This document shows positions 23,528 to 31,423 of a stretch of DNA of 64,000 bases, piece after piece (position 1 is the stretch's first letter; every line of letters begins with the position of its first letter). A model generated the notes under the pieces. It made no database searches and had not been told where the DNA came from. It saw nothing but the letters and a program-made list of their open reading frames with translations. The DNA is from Oscillospiraceae bacterium (GTDB lineage: Bacteria; Bacillota; Clostridia; Oscillospirales; CAG-272): NCBI GenBank assembly GCA_015064885.1, contig SVRJ01000002.1, positions 1 to 64,000 on the forward strand, given 5' to 3'. The position numbers and the translations under genes are program-made.

Positions 23528-24178
23528 TCAGTCCGCAAGAAGCTTTGCAAATCTCTTCTCAAACATGGGAAGAACGAGCTTCATTCCTTCTGCGTTGAGA
23601 TGGCTTATATCGTTTGCGTGCTGGCAGTATTTTTCGCGGAATGCCGGATCTGTCATATATACTCCCACAGAGTCTGCGTCGAGAGCGTTGATACATTCAA
23701 CTCCCATGTCCTCGCAAACCGAAAGGAGCGCGCGGCCGTAGTCACTGCACATATTTCCCGCAGCGTTTTCCTTGCCGCCTACCTCCCAACAGGTCATGGC
23801 GATGAGCTTTGCGTTGGGATATTTCTTTTTGAGCTCTGTCAGAAGATATCTTGCCGCGCCCTTCATCGTTTTCGTGTCCATTGTGCCGTCCTCGCCGAGG
23901 GGAACCGATTTGTTGTAATCGTTTCTGCCTCCCTCAAGCATAACTATGTCGGGATCGTTGTCAGGCATATCACGCCATCTTTCGACCATCGGCTTGTTGG
24001 TGTCTACGTAGTTTGACATAGTAGAGCCGTTCTTTCCGAAGTTGGTAAATTCGATGCCGTATTTTTCAGCGATAAGCCTCGGCCACGTGTACTGTCTTTC
24101 GAGCTTGTCACCCTCAAGATAGCTGTCACCGAGAGCATTTATTTTTATACCCTTGAGTATTTCAATGTATTCACTCAT
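23528..24178 (-). CDS. Cytoplasmic SGNH/GDSL hydrolase, paralog of the lipoprotein upstream
   Basis: The 216-residue enzyme has the GDSYL nucleophile motif (about residue 17), the GKNGSTMSNY block, GGRNDYN with the Asn, and DISHLN with Asp and His at the C-terminus. It lacks a signal peptide. Over almost its full length it matches the C-terminal domain of the lipoprotein encoded immediately upstream (24240-26093), sharing long identical blocks such as TMKGAARYL, so the two arose by duplication. AGAGGAG lies upstream of the ATG. The substrate is probably an acylated sugar. Confidence 0.85.
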   Translation of the reverse strand: MSEYIEILKGIKINALGDSYLEGDKLERQYTWPRLIAEKYGIEFTNFGKNGSTMSNYVDTNKPMVERWRDMPDNDPDIVMLEGGRNDYNKSVPLGEDGTMDTKTMKGAARYLLTELKKKYPNAKLIAMTCWEVGGKENAAGNMCSDYGRALLSVCEDMGVECINALDADSVGVYMTDPAFREKYCQHANDISHLNAEGMKLVLPMFEKRFAKLLAD

Positions 24179-24202
24179 TTTGTTTTCTCCTCTATTTATT
24201 TT

Positions 24203-24230
24203 AAAGAGGTTGCCGTCCGACAGCCTCTTT
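24203..24230 (+). other. Hairpin between the two SGNH paralogs
   Basis: AAAGAGGTTG and CAGCCTCTTT form a stem followed by a T-run on the plus strand, where no gene precedes it. On the minus strand, the direction of transcription here, the pairing is slightly weaker and no T-run follows. Its role is unclear. Confidence 0.35.
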
Positions 24231-24239
24231 TTTATTTTG

Positions 24240-26093
24240 TCAGGATGCGGAAGAAGTCTTTGCAGCGTAGAAGTCTGCGATAGCCTTTTCGAATACGGGG
24301 AATACGAGCTTCATTCCGTCAGCGTTGAGATGGCTTATATCGTTGGGATTCATGCAATACTTTGATCTGAAGCTTGCATCGGTCATCTTTACGCCCGTAG
24401 CCGTCTGGTCCATTGCGTTGATGCAGGGAACCTTCATATCGTTGCATACCTCGATAAGAGCCTTACCGTAATCGCTGCAGTAGTTGCCTGCACTGTTCTT
24501 GTTTCCGCCTACTTCCCATACTGTGAGGCAGATGATAAGAGCGTTAGGATACTTTTCCTTTACCTTGGTAATAAGGTATCTTGCCGCACCCTTCATTGTC
24601 TTTGTGTCGACGCTTCCGTTCTCGCCTATCGGAACGTTCTTGTTGTAGTCGTTGCGTCCGCCCTCAATGATAACGATATCGGGGTTGTTGTTTACCATAT
24701 TGGTGTATCTTACTACCATAGGATTGTTGGTGGTAACGTAGTTTGACATGGTAGAGCCGTTCATACCGTAGTTATTATAAACCATATCGTACTTCTTTGC
24801 AAGAAGTGCGGGCCATACGAGAGTTTTGTCGAGACCGTTTCCTGCAAGATAGCTGTCACCGATAACGGTAAAGGTCTTTCCCTTGAGAGAATCATAGAAC
24901 GCTCTGTTCTTGTCGGATTCTATCCACTTATTGAGAGCGTCTGCGGCATTCACCTGCTCCTGGAGAGTACCGGGCTCGTTTGTTTCGGAGGAGTAGATCG
25001 TGGGCTTGTTGCTTGTTCCGTTAGAGCGGAAGCAGAAGCGAACGCATTCGTTGTCCTCGCTTGAAATATATGTGTATACGACACCTGCGGAACCGGAGGA
25101 AATTACGTACTGTCCACCGCCGGGAATGTTGTACTTGGAGAGGTCGATGACCCAGTTGTTGCCATCCTTCTTCCAGAAGGAGAGAACGTATGCGTTAGCG
25201 GATGTGGAACCGCCGTTTTTGTCTGTGAATGTGAGCTTTGTGCCCTTCTTTGCTATCTCGATAACGTCTGTATATGCATAGTTTACTTCTGTGGAGTTGA
25301 TTCCGTTAGCATAACCGTATCCGTTTGTGGAAGAGCCTACGTAACCGATATTCCAGTTGACGTTGAGAGCTGTTCCTGTAGGAGCGGAGGGAACGGTTGT
25401 GGTAACGATATCTTCCGCTTCAAATACGATTACAGGAGCCTTGGTTGAGGTTACCGTGACCTTCGGGAAAGCCGCGGGAGTAAAGGACGTGGACTGACCC
25501 GAGCGGAAGCAGAGTCTTATGCACTCATTTTCCTTTGTAGTGGTGTAAGTGTACGTTCTTGCACCGTCTGCAGTAACCTGATTTGCATCGGTACCGTTTG
25601 CGTTGTATCCGCTAAGATCAAGCTTCCATGCTCCGCCTTCTTCCTTCCAAGAGGAAAAAACGTAAGCGGCAGCAGACGCATAGTTTGTGTCACCGTTAGA
25701 GTTTGTGTTATCGTCCGTAAATGTGATCGTGGTGCCTACGGGACCGAGGTTGATGATATCACTGTAGGAATACATGCCACCCGTCTTGTTGAGCTTGTTT
25801 GCCCAGCTTGAGTTTGTGTCAGAGCCTACGTATCCGAGATACCATGAGAGACTCTCGATCACATGATCCTTCTGTGCCGCAGGCTCCTCGGTTGTTGTGG
25901 CAGCCTCAGTTGTTGTAGCGGCTTCTGTTGTCGTAGCAGCCCCTGTAGTTGTGTCCGCAGGAGTTGTGGAAGGATCTGCAGTGGTTGTGCCTGCTGTGCT
26001 TCCGTCTCCCGATTTACATGCAACGAGAAGAGTAAAGCTCATTGCAAAAATAAGAGCAAAAGCGATTAATTTTTTTGTACTGTTATGTTTCAT
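24240..26093 (-). CDS. Lipoprotein SGNH esterase with two tandem N-terminal modules
   Basis: The 617-residue protein has a lipoprotein signal (FAMSFTLLVAC, Cys at about 26), a Thr/Ala/Glu linker, two homologous modules of about 140 residues (each beginning near WxxGYVGS and ending ENECxRxCFRS), then an SGNH domain from about residue 400 with GDSYL, GGRNDYN and DISHLN. The modules look like beta-sandwich carbohydrate-binding domains; this is inferred from layout. It would sit on the outer face of the membrane and deacylate polysaccharide. AAAGGAG precedes the ATG, and its own promoter lies at 26123-26151. Confidence 0.85.
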   Translation of the reverse strand: MKHNSTKKLIAFALIFAMSFTLLVACKSGDGSTAGTTTADPSTTPADTTTGAATTTEAATTTEAATTTEEPAAQKDHVIESLSWYLGYVGSDTNSSWANKLNKTGGMYSYSDIINLGPVGTTITFTDDNTNSNGDTNYASAAAYVFSSWKEEGGAWKLDLSGYNANGTDANQVTADGARTYTYTTTKENECIRLCFRSGQSTSFTPAAFPKVTVTSTKAPVIVFEAEDIVTTTVPSAPTGTALNVNWNIGYVGSSTNGYGYANGINSTEVNYAYTDVIEIAKKGTKLTFTDKNGGSTSANAYVLSFWKKDGNNWVIDLSKYNIPGGGQYVISSGSAGVVYTYISSEDNECVRFCFRSNGTSNKPTIYSSETNEPGTLQEQVNAADALNKWIESDKNRAFYDSLKGKTFTVIGDSYLAGNGLDKTLVWPALLAKKYDMVYNNYGMNGSTMSNYVTTNNPMVVRYTNMVNNNPDIVIIEGGRNDYNKNVPIGENGSVDTKTMKGAARYLITKVKEKYPNALIICLTVWEVGGNKNSAGNYCSDYGKALIEVCNDMKVPCINAMDQTATGVKMTDASFRSKYCMNPNDISHLNADGMKLVFPVFEKAIADFYAAKTSSAS

Positions 26094-26122
26094 AACGATC
26101 TCCTTTCGGTATATATGAATAT

Positions 26123-26151
26123 ATTATATCACCGTATCTTAAAAAAGTCAA
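26123..26151 (-). promoter_or_regulatory. Promoter of the SGNH lipoprotein gene
   Basis: On the minus strand TTGACT and TATAAT are 17 bases apart, about 25 bases upstream of the ribosome-binding site. The stretch 26152-26328 between this and the divergent promoter holds no gene I can see. Confidence 0.8.
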
Positions 26152-26328
26152 TAGTGAACGCGTAAAAAAAGCGATTTAATTTCTTTTGCCGGCGCGCAGA
26201 TCATCATTACGTAAATACTTCTATGCTCTTTGCACTTAAAATATATGCTTTGAATAAATAAGTTGGTGAAAAGCAATAAGCAAAAGCAAACGAGTCGGAA
26301 AAAACATATCGCATAATCGTAAAAGCCA

Positions 26329-26357
26329 TTGATTTTAACTTGCTTATGGTGTATAAT
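26329..26357 (+). promoter_or_regulatory. Promoter of the first solute-binding protein
   Basis: TTGATT and TATAAT are 17 bases apart. Transcription would start near 26364, leaving an unusually long leader of about 180 bases. Confidence 0.8.
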
Positions 26358-26363
26358 ATATGA

Positions 26364-26546
26364 TTGAAAGGGTATCTGTTTAACATATCGGAGCCCGAGA
26401 AACAAGTCTGACACTCGGAACGGCAGCTCGAAACACTCGTTTATCATTGATGTACGGCAACGGAGAACGAAAAATGTTTGCGGGCGGCTTTTCTTCGTGC
26501 AGACAAAATGTGAAAGCCGAAAGGCAAAATAAATTTGGAGGCAATT
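26364..26546 (+). promoter_or_regulatory. Long 5' leader of the first solute-binding protein
   Basis: About 183 bases separate the predicted transcription start from the ATG and contain no convincing ORF. Possible stems include CCGAG/CTCGG (26394-26418) and CGGCTTTTC/GAAAGCCG (26487-26521). No intrinsic terminator is visible. It may stabilise the mRNA of a highly expressed gene or act as a regulatory leader. I do not recognise a known riboswitch class. Confidence 0.4.
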
Positions 26547-28076
26547 ATGAAAATTACCAAAGTACTTTCATGCGTACTCGTGTTCGTAATGCTCTTTACA
26601 GCTCTCGTAGCATGTAACGGCAATAAGGAGCCCGAGGTTACTACTCCCTCCGGTGACGTAGTAACAACACCTGCTGAAAACACTACAACAGGCGTTATCA
26701 CAGACGCTGACGGTTATGAAGTAGACGATCTCCCCAAGGACAAGAAGTGGGATGACGAGATCTATCTCTTCTCTTGGAGCAACCAGCTTTACTGGGAGTT
26801 CTCTGCAACAGAAGAAACAGGCGATACGGTTAAGGACGAAGTTTACAGACGTAAGGTAAGACTTGAGGATACATACGGTATCACTCTCAAGATCGACTCC
26901 GAGTCGGGTGACTGGGATCACAGAGCAAGCTTCATCAAGACCGTTGAAGCTAACCAGTCCGAAGAGGGCGAGCTTGCATACGATATCGTAGGCTGCTACT
27001 TCTGTATCAGCGGCGACATGACAGTTAAGGGATTCTTTGATGACCTTTCTGACAAGGAGCTCTTCCCCTATATCAATCTCTCTAAGCCCTGGTGGCCTGC
27101 TGACCTTCTCGGTAGTGCGAGAATCAACAACGCAGTTTACGCTGCAACAGGTGATATCACACCTACGTTTATCAGAAACATGTCCATGTGCCACGTTAAC
27201 CTCGACCTCGTTGAAAAGTACAACGCAGGCACCGACATCTACAAGATAGTTGAAGATAAGGAATGGACATACGAAAAGCTCGAGGAGCTCGCTCTCGGTA
27301 ACAGCGAAGCTACAGGTGCTGACCGCGAATACGGTCTCACAATGGCTAACAACGTTACATATGACAACATGCTCTACGGTGCAGGCTTCCTCCTTGTTGA
27401 CAACCTTGAGGACGGTTCTATCAAGCTTGCAAATCTCGATTCTGACGAGAGATTTCTTGATTTCTATGACTACGCTTACAGACTTCTCAACGAGAATGCT
27501 GACGTAACTCTCCTTGCTATCACCGCTCAGGCTGATGCATCCAAGGGTACAGGCGCAGGCTTCCAGGCAGGCAACGTAATGTTCAACTTCGGTTCTGCTG
27601 CTGACGTTCAGAACTCTCTCACAAACGTTGACTTCAACGTTGGTATTCTTCCTATGCCTATGTACAAGACAGACGTTCACAAGACTCAGAACGACTACTA
27701 CACAGTACAGGGCTTCTGGACAACACTCTACAGCGTTCCTCAGAACAGCGATGACAAGGATTTCGCATCCTTCGTTCTCGAAGCTCTTGCAAGTGACGCT
27801 TACAGAAACCTCACACCTACATGGTATGATACGATGTTCAAGGGCCGTTTCCTTGAAACACCCGAAAACGCTGAAATGTTCGATATAATCCACGACGGTA
27901 TCGTATTCGATACAGGCCGTATATTCGGTACACAGATCAACAACAACGGCGGTAGCCAGCTCTTCGGTTGCTTCAGAAAAGCTTCTTCTACTTCCAACTG
28001 GGTATCCTACTACACAGCGAATGCTCCTGCTTGGGAAGCTCAGATCAATAACATCAACCAGAGCCTCGGCAACTGA
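26547..28076 (+). CDS. Extracellular solute-binding lipoprotein, paralog 1
   Basis: The ATG at 26547 has GGAGG seven bases upstream. The 509-residue protein has a lipoprotein signal (LSCVLVFVMLFTALVAC), a Thr-rich linker and a two-lobed family 1 type binding body starting at the WDDEIYLFSWS segment. It is closely related over its full length to the next two genes. Codon use is strikingly biased toward ATC, AAC, GAC, ACA and GCT compared with paralogs 2 and 3, a sign of very high expression. It should capture sugars or oligosaccharides for an ABC importer, but no permease or ATPase is encoded nearby. Confidence 0.88.
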   Translation: MKITKVLSCVLVFVMLFTALVACNGNKEPEVTTPSGDVVTTPAENTTTGVITDADGYEVDDLPKDKKWDDEIYLFSWSNQLYWEFSATEETGDTVKDEVYRRKVRLEDTYGITLKIDSESGDWDHRASFIKTVEANQSEEGELAYDIVGCYFCISGDMTVKGFFDDLSDKELFPYINLSKPWWPADLLGSARINNAVYAATGDITPTFIRNMSMCHVNLDLVEKYNAGTDIYKIVEDKEWTYEKLEELALGNSEATGADREYGLTMANNVTYDNMLYGAGFLLVDNLEDGSIKLANLDSDERFLDFYDYAYRLLNENADVTLLAITAQADASKGTGAGFQAGNVMFNFGSAADVQNSLTNVDFNVGILPMPMYKTDVHKTQNDYYTVQGFWTTLYSVPQNSDDKDFASFVLEALASDAYRNLTPTWYDTMFKGRFLETPENAEMFDIIHDGIVFDTGRIFGTQINNNGGSQLFGCFRKASSTSNWVSYYTANAPAWEAQINNINQSLGN

Positions 28077-28149
28077 TCAGAGTAAAATAATTTTTGCGGG
28101 TCTGTGAGCTTATATAGCTTGACCGTATATATTGATCCGTCAAAAGCGG

Positions 28150-28188
28150 ACGGGCGCACGTAATTCGTGCGCCCGTTTCTTTTTTCTT
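28150..28188 (+). terminator. Intrinsic terminator
   Basis: ACGGGCGCACG pairs with CGTGCGCCCGT, followed by TTCTTTTTTC. It isolates the first solute-binding gene. Confidence 0.92.
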
Positions 28189-28202
28189 TTCTTAGTATTA
28201 CC

Positions 28203-28231
28203 TTGACAAAAGCCAAAAAATAATGTATAAT
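28203..28231 (+). promoter_or_regulatory. Consensus promoter of solute-binding genes 2 and 3
   Basis: TTGACA and TATAAT are 17 bases apart. Confidence 0.9.
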
Positions 28232-28280
28232 ATAATTTAACAGAAAGAATGTCTTTAAAGTTGAAAGGAAGGCTGTAAAT

Positions 28281-29795
28281 ATGAAGAAAAACGTTAAGGT
28301 ACTATCTTTTACTCTCGTTCTTATGATGCTTCTCACGTCGATGATAGCATGTGCGGGAAACAAAGAGCCCGAGATCACTACTCCCGCAGATGACGGCGGA
28401 GTATCTGATGCGACTACCACCCCCGAGGTAGTTCCTACCGGACCCGGCGACGCTTACGAAAAGGACGATCTTCCCAAGGATAAGAAGTGGGATGACGAGA
28501 TATATCTTTTCACGTGGAGCGATCAGCTCTATTGGGAGTTCGAGGCTGCCACAGAGACGGGTGACACCGTCAGAGACGAGGTCTACAGACGTAAGCTGAG
28601 ACTCGAGGATACGTACGGAATCACACTTAAAATAGAATCAAAATCGGGCAACTGGGATGCAAAGGACAGCTTTATCAAAACGGTAGAGGCAAACCAGAGT
28701 GAAGAGGGGGATAACGCATACGATATCGTCGGTTGCTATTTCGCTATAAGCGGAGATATGACGGTAAAGGGCTTCTTTGACGACCTGTCAAACGACGATC
28801 TCTTCCCATACATAAACTTTAAAAAGCCTTGGTGGCCGGACGACCTTCTCGGAAGCGCAAAGGTAAATAACGCGGTATATGCGGTTACGGGAGATATCAC
28901 CCCTACCTTTATCCGAAACATGTCGATGTGTCACGTGAATCTCGACCTCGTTGAAAAGTACAACGCGGGCGTTGACGTGTATAAGCTCGTTGAGAATAAG
29001 GAATGGACGTACGAAAAGCTCGAGGAGCTTGCTCTCGGAAAGAGCTCGGCTACAGGCGCTGAGAGAGAATACGGTCTTACCATGCCCAATAACGTTACCT
29101 ACGACAATATCTTCTACAGCGCGGGCTTTACTTTTATAGATAACCTTGACGACGGTTCTATAAAGCTTGCAGAGCTTGCGACGGACGAAAGATTCCTTGA
29201 CTTTTACGAGTATGCTTACTCTCTTCTCAATGATAATCCCGACGTGGCTATACTTGCGATAAACGCAACTGCAGACGCCGCAAAGGGAACCGGAGCGGGC
29301 TTCCGGGCAGGCAACGTTATGTTTAATTTCGGAAGCGGTGACGACGTACAGACTTCTCTTACAAACGTTGATTTTAATCTCGGTATACTCCCCATGCCTA
29401 TGTATAACACCTCAAAGTATAATACACAGACAGATTACTATACGGTTCAGACCTTCTGGACAACGCTCTACAGTGTTCCTCAGAACAGCGATGATAAGGC
29501 GTTTGCATCCTTTACTCTCGAGGCACTTGCGAGCGACGCTTACAGAAACCTCACACCCACGTGGTATGACACAATGTTTAAGGGTCGCTTCCTTGAAACG
29601 GTTGAAAACGCAGTGATGTTTGATCTTATCCACGACAGTATAGTTTTTGATACCGGCCGTGTATTCGGTGCGTATATTGACGTATTCAGTGCGTTCAGAA
29701 AGGCCGCGTCCTCTAAGAACTGGGTATCATACTATAACGCAAGTAAGGGCAAGTGGAATACCGCAATAAGCAAGATAAACCAGAGCCTCGGTTGA
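28281..29795 (+). CDS. Extracellular solute-binding lipoprotein, paralog 2
   Basis: The 504-residue protein has a lipoprotein signal with Cys at about residue 24 (MLLTSMIAC), a Thr/Pro linker and a body very similar to paralog 1, including WDDEIYLFTWS, DIVGCYF and PTFIRNMSMCHVNLDLVEKY. Codon use is ordinary for the window, unlike paralog 1. GAAAGGAAGG precedes the ATG. Loss of a few residues near the C-terminus (no NNNGGSQ insertion) is the main length difference. The ligand may differ from that of paralog 1. Confidence 0.88.
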   Translation: MKKNVKVLSFTLVLMMLLTSMIACAGNKEPEITTPADDGGVSDATTTPEVVPTGPGDAYEKDDLPKDKKWDDEIYLFTWSDQLYWEFEAATETGDTVRDEVYRRKLRLEDTYGITLKIESKSGNWDAKDSFIKTVEANQSEEGDNAYDIVGCYFAISGDMTVKGFFDDLSNDDLFPYINFKKPWWPDDLLGSAKVNNAVYAVTGDITPTFIRNMSMCHVNLDLVEKYNAGVDVYKLVENKEWTYEKLEELALGKSSATGAEREYGLTMPNNVTYDNIFYSAGFTFIDNLDDGSIKLAELATDERFLDFYEYAYSLLNDNPDVAILAINATADAAKGTGAGFRAGNVMFNFGSGDDVQTSLTNVDFNLGILPMPMYNTSKYNTQTDYYTVQTFWTTLYSVPQNSDDKAFASFTLEALASDAYRNLTPTWYDTMFKGRFLETVENAVMFDLIHDSIVFDTGRVFGAYIDVFSAFRKAASSKNWVSYYNASKGKWNTAISKINQSLG

Positions 29796-29822
29796 TGCTT
29801 GAACTGTCATAGGTGTCCTATA

Positions 29823-31301
29823 ATGAAAAATATTAAGTTTATATCATTTGTGCTGATATTTTCTTTTCTCGTAGTGTTTCCTGCGTCATGTTCAAAAAAA
29901 CAGGAGCATTCGGAAGAGATTACTACTGACATTCAGTCGCAGGAGACGGGAGAAAGCACACATGAAACGACTCCGGAAGAGACAGAGCCTCCCCTCGGAA
30001 CGATAAAATGGAATGAAACAGTTTCTGTCTTTACGTGGAAAGAGGTAGTGGATTCCGAGTTCTTGTTTGAAGGCGGATCGGGAGACGTTTTTAAGGAAGC
30101 GCTATATAAGCGTATCGTTGATATAGGTTGGCATAACGAAATAGATTTCAACGTTACGTCAAAAAACGGGAACTGGGATAACAAGGCAGGTTTTATAAAG
30201 GCTGTTGAAGCAAACCAGGCAGAATCGGGAGATAAAGCGTACGATATCGTCGGATGCTACGCTCCTATCTGCGGTGAAATGGCTGTGAAGGGCTTTTTTG
30301 CGAACCTCGCCGATGACGATACTTATAAGTATTTAAAGCTTGGAACGGGTTTTTGGCCGGAGGCTTATGAGAATGCCGCGAGAGTAAATAACGCTATATA
30401 CTCGCTCACCGGACTTATAACGCCTACCTATATACAGAACATGTCTGTCGTTCACGTAAATCTCGATATGCTTGAAAAATACTATCCGGGTATTGATATT
30501 TACAAGCTTGTAAACGAAAAGAAATGGACGTACGAAAAGCTTGAGGAGCTTGCGCTCGGTAACAGTACTGCGACGGGAGATAAGACCGAATACGGATTTA
30601 CAATGTCGGGTAAGGTTGCGTTTGACGATATTTTTTACAGCGCAGGTTATAGCTTTGCCGAAAATCTCGAGGACGGTTCACTCAAGCTTACAGAGCTTGA
30701 GAGCGACGAGGAGTTTATAAGATTCACAAAATACGCATATTCGCTTCTCAACGATAACAGCGACGTTGCATTTATTCCGATAGACGCCAAGGCAAATGCG
30801 GCCGCGGGAACGGGAGCGGGATTCGCACACGGAAACGTTATGTTTAATTTAGGCAATCTTTCAAACGTAAAGACCGGTCTTACAGACGTTAGCTTCAAGG
30901 TCGGTATAATTCCCATTCCGATATATGAAACGAGCACGAACGACGATTACAGGACGCTTCACAGCTTCTGGGTGACTCATTACAGTATTCCTCGGAATAC
31001 GGATGATAAGGAGCTCGCCTCGTTTGCACTTAACCGCCTTCAGTATTACGGGCTTGACGTTGCAAACGTATATGTCGATACCTTAGGAGCCGACATACTT
31101 ACCAAAGAGAATACCGAGATGATAGATCTTATATGCGAAAAGCTCGTCTTTGACAGCGCGCGTATATTCGGAACACAGATAGGTGTGTTCAGCGCATTCA
31201 GAGAGGTATCCTCAAGTAACAATTGGATAGAATACTACGTTGCTCACGCTACCGAATGGAGCGAGTCCACAAAGGAGATCAACCGAAAGCTCGGAGATTG
31301 A
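29823..31301 (+). CDS. Extracellular solute-binding lipoprotein, paralog 3
   Basis: The ATG at 29823 lies 27 bases after the stop of paralog 2, so the two share a transcript. It is preferred over an upstream TTG at 29799 because it begins the signal peptide (KFISFVLIFSFLVVFPASC). The 492-residue protein has an acidic Glu/Thr linker and a body that is clearly related to, but more diverged from, paralogs 1 and 2. Blocks such as DIVGCYAPICGEMAVKGFF and WTYEKLEELALGNS are shared. No transport partner genes follow. Confidence 0.87.
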   Translation: MKNIKFISFVLIFSFLVVFPASCSKKQEHSEEITTDIQSQETGESTHETTPEETEPPLGTIKWNETVSVFTWKEVVDSEFLFEGGSGDVFKEALYKRIVDIGWHNEIDFNVTSKNGNWDNKAGFIKAVEANQAESGDKAYDIVGCYAPICGEMAVKGFFANLADDDTYKYLKLGTGFWPEAYENAARVNNAIYSLTGLITPTYIQNMSVVHVNLDMLEKYYPGIDIYKLVNEKKWTYEKLEELALGNSTATGDKTEYGFTMSGKVAFDDIFYSAGYSFAENLEDGSLKLTELESDEEFIRFTKYAYSLLNDNSDVAFIPIDAKANAAAGTGAGFAHGNVMFNLGNLSNVKTGLTDVSFKVGIIPIPIYETSTNDDYRTLHSFWVTHYSIPRNTDDKELASFALNRLQYYGLDVANVYVDTLGADILTKENTEMIDLICEKLVFDSARIFGTQIGVFSAFREVSSSNNWIEYYVAHATEWSESTKEINRKLGD

Positions 31302-31305
31302 TCTA

Positions 31306-31343
31306 GAGAGGGCGGCTGAAATGATCAGCCGCTCTCTTTTGTT
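31306..31343 (+). terminator. Intrinsic terminator
   Basis: GAGAGGGCGGCTGA pairs with TCAGCCGCTCTC, followed by TTTTG. Confidence 0.9.
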
Positions 31344-31362
31344 TTCGATACAAAATTTCAGG

Positions 31363-31391
31363 TTGACAAAAGAGCGAAAATGTTGTATAAT
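31363..31391 (+). promoter_or_regulatory. Consensus promoter of the ygiQ-like gene
   Basis: TTGACA and TATAAT are 17 bases apart, upstream of the radical SAM gene. Confidence 0.9.
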
Positions 31392-31423
31392 ATATATGTA
31401 TGTGATCTTATCGGAGGTTTTGT

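Noticed and set aside
24203-24230. Terminator of the SGNH lipoprotein gene
   Set aside because: The T-run lies on the plus strand while the gene is on the minus strand, so the hairpin is listed only as unassigned.
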